From: Zea mays
Taxonomy: Eukaryota; Streptophyta; Magnoliopsida; Poales; Poaceae
Direction: 5' to 3'
Length of the DNA stretch: 64,000 nt
Assembly (NCBI RefSeq): GCF_902167145.1
Contig: NC_050096.1
Span: 199,346,566 to 199,410,565, forward strand
The stretch's first letter is position 1, and each line of letters starts with the position of its first letter. The position numbers and the translations under genes are program-made. The notes below the pieces were generated by a model. That model worked only from the letters and a program-made list of their open reading frames with translations, did not search any database and had not been told where the DNA came from. Of this stretch, positions 18,877 to 27,724 are shown in pieces.

Positions 18877-20673
18877 TGTCGGCGTTTCGAGACAGGGGGG
18901 TCCCTAAGCCGACGAGTGAGTGTGCTGCGTGCCCCAGCCCAGATGGGTCGAGCGCGTGGGCGAGCGCGGAGGGGGGAGAGGCGAGGCGGCCGGAGCCGAG
19001 CGTGAGAGAGGTGGAAGTCCCGCGGCCTTCGTGTTCGTCCCGCGCCCAGGTCAGGTGCGCTTGCAGTAGGGGGGTTACAAGCGTCCACACGGGTGAGGGA
19101 AGCGAGCGGCCCCAAGAGAGCGCCTGTCCCGTCCTCGGTCCCGCGCGGCCAACCTTCTCTGAGAAGGCCCTGGTCCTTCCTTTTATAGTCGTAAGGAGAG
19201 GACCCAGGTGTACAATGGGGATGTAGCAGAGTGCTACGTGTCTAGCGGAGGGAGAGCTAGTGCCCTAGGTACATGCCGATGTGGCAGCCGGAGAGATCTG
19301 GGCATCCTGCTGGCGTGATGTCGTGGCTATCGGTGGTGCGGCGGAGCCTGATGGAGGGACAGCTGTTGGAGCGGTTGAGTCCCTGCTGACGTTGTCCTGC
19401 TGCCGTAAGAGAGCTGGGGGCCGCCGTCGTCATAGAGCTCGTGGAGCGCCATCATTGCCCCTCTGGCGGAGCTGGCCGGACGAGACGCCGGTCTTGTCCT
19501 CCGTGACCCGAGTCGATTCGGGGTAGGGCGATGATGACGTTTCCTGTTGACGTGGCGGTCTGTGCTCTAGGCAGGGCGACGTGGGGTTTCCTCCGAAGCC
19601 GAGGTTGAGTCTTGCCTTCAGTTGCCGTGGCCGAGCCCGAGCCAGGGGGTCGGGCGAGGCGGAAGTCGTCCGGCCGAGGCCAGGGCGGAGTCCGAGCCCT
19701 GGGGTCGGGCGAGGCGGAGTTTCGTCGTCTTCCGGGTCTTAGCCTGAGTCCGAGCCCTGGGGTCGGGCGGAGCGGAGTTCGCCGTCTTCCGGGTCTTAGC
19801 CCGAGTCCGAGCCCTGGAGTCGGGCGGAGCGGAGTTCGCCGTCTTCCGGGTCTTAGCCCGAGTCCGAGCCCTGGGGTCGGGCGGAGCAGAGTTCGCCGTC
19901 TTCCGGGTCTTAGCCCGAGTCCGAGCCCTGGGGTCGGGCGGAGCGGAGTTCGCCGTCTTCCGGGTCTTAGCCCGAGTCTGAGCCCTGGGGTCGGGCGGAG
20001 CGGAGTTCGCCGTCTTCTGGGTCCTAGCCCGAGTCCGAGCCCTGGGGTCGGGCGGAGCGGAGTTCGCCGTCTTCCGGGTCCTAGCCCGAGTCCGAGCCCT
20101 GGGGTCGGGCGGAGCGGAGTTCGCCGTCTTCCGGGTCCTAGCCCGAGTCCGAGCCCTGGGGTCGGGCGGAGCGGAGTTCGCCGTGGCGCTTTTGGCAAGG
20201 CCTAATTGCCTGTCAGACTCACTCTGTCGAGTGGCACTGCAGTCAGAGTGGCGCAGGCGGCGCTGTCCTTCTGTCAGACTGGCCAGTGGAGCGGTGGAGT
20301 GACGGCGGTCACCTCGGCTCTGCCGGGGGCGCGTGTCAGGATAGAGGTGTCAGGCCACCTTTGCGTTAAATGCCCCTGCAATTTGGTCAGTCGGTGTGGT
20401 GATTTAGTCAAGGTTGCTTCTGAGCGAAGCCAAGGCCTTGGGCAAGCCGGTGATGTGTCCGCCATAAAAAGGGGGGCCTCGGGCGAGACGGAAGTCTCTC
20501 GAGGTCGGCTGCCTTCGGCCGAGGCTAGGCTCGGGTGAAGCGCGATCGAGTCACTCGTGTGGACTGATCCCTGACTTAATCGTGCCCATCAGGCCTTTGC
20601 AGCTTTATGCTGATGGGGGTTACCAGCTGAGAATTAGGCGTCTTGAGGGTACCCCTAATTATGGTCCCCGACA
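18877..20673 (-). repeat. 3' LTR of the Huck-like element
   Basis: Starts TGTCGGGGACC on the minus strand and ends CGCCGACA. Differences from the other LTR were seen at 18989, 19089, 19191, 19889, 19979 and 20018, at one base matching the ttccaggtct unit near 32058, one matching the ggcaga unit near 32262, and the cagtcagagt base near 20246. All are A/G or C/T changes. The polypurine-rich CTCGGGGGCTAC lies just upstream (20674-20685). Confidence 0.95.
19700..20185. repeat. 57-bp tandem array in the Huck-like LTR
   Basis: Eight to nine units of 57 bp (ccgagtccgagccctggggt, cgggcggagcggagttcgcc, gtcttccgggtcttagc) lie in each LTR. Later units have tcctagc instead of tcttagc, so two unit subtypes are arranged in blocks. 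The same array is at about 31854-32339 in the other LTR. Confidence 0.9.
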
Positions 20674-23600
20674 GTAGCCCCCGAGCCTCGAAGGGAGTGT
20701 TAGCACTCGCTTGGAGGCTTTCGTCGCACTTTTTTGCAAGGGGACCAGCCTTTCTCGGTTGCATTTCGTTCCGGTGGGTGCGCGCGAGCGCACCCGCCGG
20801 GTGTAGCCCCCGAGGCCTCGGAGGAGTGGTTACACTCCTTCGAGGTCTTAATACTTAGCTTAACGCTTCGGCTGGTCTGGTCGTTCCCTCATGCGAACTG
20901 GCCGTAGCCCGGGTGCACGGTCGGGGCCCAAGCTCTCGGGCTGGTATGTTGACGCTGTCAACGATTTGGCCGGAGCCGGTTTTTGCGAGAGCAGCCCCCG
21001 AGCCTCTGCACAGGGCGAGAGGACGATCAGGGACAGACTCGGCTTTTTACATACGCCCCTACGTCGCCTTTCCGCAAGGAGGAGGGGGGAGTGCGCCATG
21101 TTACCCTCGATGGGCACCGAACATGGTGTCTCCGGTGAGCTGCAAGCGGGTAATCCGAGTGGACGTCCGTGCCCCGTTCGTTGGGGGTCGGCTAGGGGCC
21201 CAGAGGCACGCCCAAAAGTACCTGCGGGTGACTTGCCGGACCCGGTCCCCTGGCGACGGGGTCCGAGGGCTCGATGCCTCCCTCCGATGGGATTCCGTTA
21301 CAAGATCGTTCCCGCTGGTCTCGGATATGTCCTAGGGTACCTCGGGAGCGCAGCCCGAGCCTCGGTTATGTATCGAACGTACCCCTGGTCATCCCTCGCT
21401 CGGTGTCTGAGGCGACTGTGAACCCTTCGGGGGCCAGCCTTCGAACCCCTGATCAGTAATGGGCGCGGAGCCCGAGTAGCCTGAGGCGGCCGTGGAGCCC
21501 TTCGGGGGGCCGGCCTTCGAACCCCTGACCAGTAGTGGGTGTCGGGCCCACGCGATCTGAGGCGGCTGTTGAACCCTCGGGGGGCCAGCCTTCGAACCCC
21601 TGATCAGTAATGGGGGGCGCGGAGCCCGGTTCCTTCGCGGAGAAGGATCCCTCTCGGGGTATCCCCCTTCCCCGGTCCCTGTTGCAAGAGATAGAGAAAG
21701 AGGAAAACGGAAAAGGATACAAAATCAGACGACGTGGCGTACCTTTTCTGACGCGGTTATTAAGGCGAAGGTGAAGCGTCGCGCGCTCCTCCCGCCAGAA
21801 GCGCCGCGTGTCCCGCCGCGGAGTTAATGCGACGGGGCGAGTGGTTGGCGGAGCGGCCGTTGCGCGCAGGTGATCCGTTCGAGGAACGGGTCACGGGTGC
21901 ACCGTCTTCACGCCGTGAGAGGAGGCTCCCTTGCTGTCTCAGGATGGGACGTGAGCCTGGCTGACGACGTGACCGCTGCGCCCGCCCGCCTGCCACCGCT
22001 ATTACTGCCGGCCCACTTTCGGTCGCTTTGACCGACGCGCCAGTCTGGCGCTGTTGGGTCGCCTCGAGTCGTGGCATAGGCTTCGCAACCGAAGAGGCGC
22101 GACGGTGGCACAAGTGGCGGTGCGGTTGCTTGCATGCAGCAACTGGCGTGCCAGTTGCTCGACGCGTGGGCCTGGGCCCCAGGCTGGCGTGTCAGAAGTT
22201 GGAGAAGCGCGTCCATCTGGCGCGGCTGCATGTCGCCTGCATGGCTGCTCGCCCCTTCTGCCCGTTGGTCTGGGCGGAAATGGGGGGTCGCCTGTAACCG
22301 CTGGACGGTCGTGCGCACCATGCGCGGCGGTTTGGCTTCTTCTGCCCTGAGCCGGCTTGCATGACATGCGGGACCCAGCCCCCGAGTCGCAGGGGAGGGC
22401 CTTGGAGCGTGTTGGAGAAGACTCGGCCCGCGGCGCCTGGGGGCGCACGTAGGGGGGGTTGCCTTTAAAAGGAGGGAGGCTCCTTTCGTAAGGCGACCAT
22501 GTCTTCTTCCTCCCTTAAGCGCCGGGTCTTCCCGTCTTCCAAGCCCCCGGATGGGGGATATCCGCCGCCTTTCCGCCTCCTCGTTGGAGGAACGCAACTC
22601 CATGGGAGTTGGTACCTCTCAGCCATCGTTCGGCTTCAAGGATTTTCATCATGCAGCCTGGCTGCTCCCTTCCGCCGGTGGCCACCCAAGACAGTGACCT
22701 CCAGCTCCTGGATGGGGAGAGACAGACCAGGCTGTGGTCCCGCCCTCAGCGTCGGGTGCGTTCGTCATCCTCGCTGGGGCGGGGGCCGAGGCGAGCCGGG
22801 GCTCTACCTCACGTGCGGGTCGGCGAACCACCTCCTCTTCCAGCTTCTGGTGGTGGCAATCGTCCTCCCGCGCTGCGACGGAGTCGTCCTCCAGTCATGC
22901 CGGGGAAGGCGAACTGTTGCTGTCCAGCTAGGATGCAACATTCCGTCTTCCCCCTCGCATTCGGGGCGAGGACGGCAGCGAAGATCTACCGGAGCGCTTG
23001 GGGGCGACCCGCTCTTTGGCTTTGATGGCTTGTTCGCATCCCTTGAGTGGGACCGCGAACAAAAGCCTTCCGGTGACTGCGTTCACCTGGGGCCATGGCT
23101 GCCGCTGCAGAGGTCGTTGCCCCGCAGGCCCGAGGTCGCTTGTATCCTCGGGGACAGAACCGGAGTCTCGTTTGCAATGGCACTTCGAATGCCAGTGAGT
23201 TCGTTCATTGTGGCTGTCGAGGCCTGAACGTGTATGTAAGTTTGGCACGGAGCCGTGTTTTTTCCTCATTTCCGAGCACTAAGTCTCGCCTGTTTTATTA
23301 TCTAAACCGCTTTACCAAGCATGAGTTGCCCCGTGTCAAGGTGACGGGTGAGGTATCCGTATCCCGGAGGCGTAGGAATCCCTCGGCCCGTTCGTCCTTG
23401 TTACGTGAGGCTCCTCTAGCTTAGTTGAAGGGACCCCTCGGCCGCCCTTTGGTGGATCGAGGCCGGGGGTAGCGATATCAGTATGAACAGAGGCGGAGTT
23501 GGCTCGAGAATGGGGAACCTGGTCGGCCGGAGCCTAGCCGTGTCGCCCGTCAGCGGTGCCGACGCCCAAGTCGGTCAGTCGAGGCCTCGGATCGGGCTAG

Positions 23601-24451
23601 CGCCCTTGGAAGCCGGTTGCCCGAGGCCCCAGGGGTAACCGGTTGAGCCGCCTGCTCGGGCCGGATTCCCGGAGGTGCCCCTGGACCTCGGCGCCGCCCG
23701 AGGCTGGGTCGGGCTTTGTTGTAGACGTCGTCGATGCCGAGGGTGCTACGGCTCCCTTCGGCGTGAAGACCCGAGCCTGCAGGATCAGATCATCTTGTAG
23801 CGTGCGCTTTCTGCGGCCGCCGAGGCCAGAAGAACGCGCCCTCGCCGCGCTTGCGAAGCTGCGTCCTTTTTTCCTCTTGTTTCGAGCATCTGGACTCTGT
23901 CGGTAATAGGGATGTTTGTGTGAGCGAGAGTTGCTTTTCGCGGAAGGGACGAGTGAGGTATCCGTATCCCAGAGGCGTGGGAATCCCTCGGCTCGGTCGG
24001 CCTTGCCGCTTACGCGTACTTTCACCCGTCCATGAGGCCCTGTCCCCGATTTAGTCGAGAAAGCTTGAAGGACTGCTTCGGCAGGAGAGCTTCCGAACGT
24101 GATGACTCGTTTGGTCCACGGAGTCGCTTTATCCGAGCGCAAGTTACTTATCGCAGAAGGGGACGAGTGAGGTATCCGTATCCCGGAGGCGTAGGAGTCC
24201 CTCGGCTCGGTCAGCCTTGGCTGCTTACGTGTACCTCGTCGTTTCCAGGATCCGCTTTCCAAAGTAGTCAAGAAGCACGGAAGAAATCCTGCTAAAAAGA
24301 GGTCCTTTTTCGAGGAAAAAATTCGACGCAGAGGGGGTCTCCCCCCTTTTAGCCCCCGAGGGAGGGTCGGGCTTTGCCGAGGCTAGGCCGACCCTTCCTT
24401 GACAACTAAACTTTGCGTAGGTGCGAGGTATGTGAACAACTTGAAAACATC
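20674..24451 (-). other. 3' non-coding spacer of the Huck-like element
   Basis: These 3.8 kb separate the end of pol from the 3' LTR. Such long spacers are usual in Tat-lineage elements, some of which carry an extra ORF; here open frames on both strands are short and overlapping, so I call none. Internal repeats are visible: three units of about 75 bp containing cagccttcgaacccctgatc (21425-21620), and gtgaggtatccgtatcccgg repeated near 23350, 23951 and 24168. Confidence 0.7.
21425..21620. repeat. Tandem repeat of about 75 bp in the Huck-like spacer
   Basis: Three imperfect units each contain ggcc(a/g)(g)ccttcgaacccctga(t/c)cagta(a/g)tggg followed by a variable cggagcccg or cgggccc segment and ctgaggcggc. 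Confidence 0.75.
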
Positions 24452-27400
24452 TTAAGGGTAGAAGCGACATAGCTGTTTGATGTTCCAAGCGTTGCCGTAG
24501 ATCTCGCCTTGACTGTTGGCCAGCTTGTATGTTCCGGGCTTCAGAACTTTGGCGATGACGAACGGCCCTTCCCAGGGGGGCGTGAGCTTGTGCCTCCCTC
24601 GGGCGTCTTGTCGCAGCCGAAGCACCAGGTCGCCCACCTGGAGTTCTCGGGACCGGACCCCTCGGGCGTGGTAACGTCGCAGGGACTGTTGGTACCGCGC
24701 CGAGTGTAGTAAGGCCCTGTCCCGAGCTTCCTCCAACTGGTCCAGCGATTCCTCTCGGCTGGCTTGGTTGCTTTGCTCGGTGTAGGCCCTCGCCCTTGGG
24801 GAGCCGTATTCCAGGTCAGTGGGCAGGATAGCTTCAGCTCCGTAGACCAGGAAAAACGGCGTGAAGCCCGTGGCACGACTCGGCGTCGTCCTTAGGCTCC
24901 AGACCACCGAGGGGAGTTCCTTCATCCATCGCCTGCCGAACTGGTTGAGGTCGTTGTAGATCCGAGGCTTGAGCCCTTGTAGAATCATGCTGTTGGCACG
25001 CTCTACTTGCCCATTTGACATGGGATGAGCCACGGCGGCCCAGTCCACCCGGATATGGTGATCCTCGCAAAAATCCAAGAATTTTTTGCCGGTGAACTGG
25101 GTGCCATTGTCGGTGATGATGGAGTTCGGGACCCCGAAGCGATGGATGATGTTGGTGAAGAATGCCACCGCCTGCTCGGACCTGATGCTGTTCAGAGGTC
25201 GGACCTCGATCCACTTGGAGAATTTGTCGATGGCGACCAGCAGGTGCGTGTAGCCCCCGGGCGCCTTTTGCAAGGGACCGACGAGGTCCGGACCCCATAC
25301 AGCGAAGGGCCAGGTGATGGGTATTGTCTGCAGAGCCTGAGCGGGCAGGTGTGTCCGCTTCGCATAGAATTGGCACCCTTCGCAGGTGCGGACGATTCTA
25401 GTGGCGTCAGCCACCGCCGTTGGCCAGTAGAAGCCTTGCCGGAAGGCATTTCCAACAAGGGCTCGGGGTGCTGCGTGGTGGCCGCAAGCCCCCGAGTGTA
25501 CTTCTTGCAGCAGTTCCCGACCTTCGGCGATGGAGATGCATCGCTGGAAGATGCCCGAGGGGCTGCGATGGTAGAGCTCCTCTTCGTCGCCCAGCAAGAC
25601 GAATGACTTGGCGCGTCGCGCTACCCGCCGAGCCTCGACTTGGTCGAGGGGTAGCTCTCCTCGACGGAGATATTGCAGGTACGGGGCCTGCCAATCCTGG
25701 TCTGGCGTGGCCCCGCTCTGCCCTTCCTTGACATTCAATGCCCCGCCCTCGGGGGCCGAGAGTACCTCGGGCTGAGCCGAGGGTACCTCGGGCTGAGCCG
25801 AGGGTACCTCGGGCTGAGCCGAGGATACCTCGGGCTCGGGCGCGTCGTCGAGCTTGACGGAGGGTTGATGCAGATCCCGGGAGAAGACGTCCGGGGGGAC
25901 TGTCGTTCGCCCCGAGGCTATCTTCGCCAGCTCGTCTGCGGTTTCGTTGTAGCGCCGAGCGATATGGTTGAGCTCGAGCCCAAAGAACTTGTCTTCCAGG
26001 CGCCGAACCTCGTCGCAGTAGGCCTCCATCTTCGGGTCGCGGCAGTGGGAGTTCTTCATGACTTGGTCAATGACGAGCTGCGAATCACCGCGGGCGTCGA
26101 GGCGTCTGACCCCTAGCTCGATGGCGATCCGCAATCCGTTGACCAGAGCTTCGTACTCGGCCACATTGTTGGACGCCGGGAAGTGGAGGCGCAGCACGTA
26201 GCGCAAGTGCTTTCCGAGGGGCGAGATGAAGAGCAGGCCCGCACCGGCCCCCGTCTTCATCAGCGACCCGTCGAAAAACATGGTCCAGAGCTCCGGTTGG
26301 ATCGGAGTCGTTGGTAGTTGGGTGTCGACCCATTCAGCCACGAAATCCGCCAACACTTGGGACTTGATGGCCTTCCGAGGGGCGAACGAGATCGTTTCGC
26401 CCATGATCTCCACTGCCCACTTCGCGATCCTGCCCGAGGCCTCTCGGCACTGGATGATCTCCCCCAGGGGGAAGGATGACACCACAGTCACCGGATGGGA
26501 CTCGAAGTAGTGTCGTAGCTTCCGCCTCGTCAGGATCACAGCATACAGCAGCTTTTGAACTTGTGGGTAGCGGATCTTAGTCTCGGACAGCACTTCGCTG
26601 ATGAAGTAAACCGGCCTCTGAACGGGCAATGTATGCCCTTCCTCCTGCCTTTCGACCACAATCGCGGCGCTAACCACCTGAGTGGTCGCGGCGACGTAGA
26701 CCAAGAGGGTTTCTCCGTCCGCCGGCGGCACCAAGACTGGCGCCTTTGTAAGGAGCGCCTTTAGGTTGCCGAGGGCTTCCTCGGCCTCAGGGGTCCAAAC
26801 GAAACACTCGGCTTTCCTTAAAAGGCGGTACAGGGGCAGACCTCTTTCGCCGAGGCGTGAGATGAAGCGGCTCAGGGCCGCGAGGCATCCCATGACCCTC
26901 TGTACCCCTTTTAAGTCCTTGATGGGCCCCATGCTGGTGATGGCCGCGATCTTCTCCGGGTTGGCCTTGATGCCTCGCTCAGAGACGATGAACCCTAGGA
27001 GCATGCCTCGGGGCACCCCGAAGACACACTTCTCAGGATTAAGCTTGACTCCTTTCGCCTTGAGACACCGGAATGTCACTTCAAGGTCGGAGAGGAGGTT
27101 GGGAGCCTTCCGTGTCTTGACTACGATGTCATCGACGTAGGCCTCGACTGTGCGACCGATGTGTTCGCCGAACACATGGTTCATGCACCGCTGGTACGTC
27201 GCGCCTGCATTCCTCAGGCCGAACGGCATGGTGACGTAGCAGTACATGCCGAACGGCGTGATGAAAGAAGTCGCGAGCTGGTCGGACTCTTTCATCCGGA
27301 TCTGGTGATACCCCGAGTAGGCATCGAGGAAGGACAGGGTTTCGCACCCAGCAGTGGAATCCACGATTTGGTCGATGCGAGGCAGAGGGTAGGGAACCTT

Positions 27401-27721
27401 CGGACATGCTTTGTTGAGACCAGTGTAGTCTACACACATCCGCCATTTCCCCCCTTTCTTCCTCACAAGCACAGGGTTGGCAAGCCATTCGGGATGGAAT
27501 ACCTCTTTGATGAACCCTGCCGCCATTAGCTTGTGGATCTCTTCGCCAATCGCTCTGCGCTTCTCCTCGTCGAATCGGCGCAGAGGCTGTCTGACGGGTC
27601 GGGCTCCGGCCCGAATATCCAGCGAGTGCTCGGCGACATCCCTCGGTATGCCGGGCATGTCCGAGGGACTCCACGCAAAGACGTCGGCGTTTGCGCGGAG
27701 AAAGTCGACGAGCACTGCTTC
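24452..27721 (-). CDS. pol: Pol polyprotein of the Huck-like element (RT, RNase H, archaeal-type RNase H, integrase)
   Basis: The frame directly follows an amber codon at 27724-27722 and is open for about 1090 codons. Counting from the VLVDFLRAN start near 27715: reverse transcriptase about 60-260 with YVDD at 193-196; its own RNase H about 340-412 (YVAATTQVVSAAIV); archaeal-type RNase H about 478-605 with FFDGS, NNVAEYEALVNGL, GDSQLV and NETADELA; a PEV(S/P)SAQ repeat linker about 625-660; integrase zinc finger about 738-790 (H..H, CEGC), and the DDE core with WGPDLVGPL, ITDNGTQF and VERANSMI; a C-terminal domain ending NIKQLCRFYP. All catalytic residues are present. It copies the RNA and inserts the cDNA. 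No ATG is well placed, so expression should need read-through of the UAG or reinitiation. Confidence 0.92.
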   Translation of the reverse strand, partial: EAVLVDFLRANADVFAWSPSDMPGIPRDVAEHSLDIRAGARPVRQPLRRFDEEKRRAIGEEIHKLMAAGFIKEVFHPEWLANPVLVRKKGGKWRMCVDYTGLNKACPKVPYPLPRIDQIVDSTAGCETLSFLDAYSGYHQIRMKESDQLATSFITPFGMYCYVTMPFGLRNAGATYQRCMNHVFGEHIGRTVEAYVDDIVVKTRKAPNLLSDLEVTFRCLKAKGVKLNPEKCVFGVPRGMLLGFIVSERGIKANPEKIAAITSMGPIKDLKGVQRVMGCLAALSRFISRLGERGLPLYRLLRKAECFVWTPEAEEALGNLKALLTKAPVLVPPADGETLLVYVAATTQVVSAAIVVERQEEGHTLPVQRPVYFISEVLSETKIRYPQVQKLLYAVILTRRKLRHYFESHPVTVVSSFPLGEIIQCREASGRIAKWAVEIMGETISFAPRKAIKSQVLADFVAEWVDTQLPTTPIQPELWTMFFDGSLMKTGAGAGLLFISPLGKHLRYVLRLHFPASNNVAEYEALVNGLRIAIELGVRRLDARGDSQLVIDQVMKNSHCRDPKMEAYCDEVRRLEDKFFGLELNHIARRYNETADELAKIASGRTTVPPDVFSRDLHQPSVKLDDAPEPEVSSAQPEVPSAQPEVPSAQPEVLSAPEGGALNVKEGQSGATPDQDWQAPYLQYLRRGELPLDQVEARRVARRAKSFVLLGDEEELYHRSPSGIFQRCISIAEGRELLQEVHSGACGHHAAPRALVGNAFRQGFYWPTAVADATRIVRTCEGCQFYAKRTHLPAQALQTIPITWPFAVWGPDLVGPLQKAPGGYTHLLVAIDKFSKWIEVRPLNSIRSEQAVAFFTNIIHRFGVPNSIITDNGTQFTGKKFLDFCEDHHIRVDWAAVAHPMSNGQVERANSMILQGLKPRIYNDLNQFGRRWMKELPSVVWSLRTTPSRATGFTPFFLVYGAEAILPTDLEYGSPRARAYTEQSNQASREESLDQLEEARDRALLHSARYQQSLRRYHARGVRSRELQVGDLVLRLRQDARGRHKLTPPWEGPFVIAKVLKPGTYKLANSQGEIYGNAWNIKQLCRFYP

Positions 27722-27724
27722 CTA
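27722..27724 (-). other. In-frame amber codon between gag-protease and pol
   Basis: The minus strand reads CTC GAC CCC AAA TAG GAA GCA GTG CTC. Reading frames on both sides are the same, so this single TAG is the only barrier between the 934-codon gag-protease frame and pol. The Tat-type element at 49965 has AAA TAG GAA at the equivalent place (53646-53654). Confidence 0.95.

Noticed and set aside
19452..20205. Open frames of 197 and 248 codons on opposite strands (also at 31606-32359 and 723-1430)
   Set aside because: They arise from the 57-bp LTR repeat array, whose step is a multiple of three; the peptides are low-complexity and lie in LTRs.
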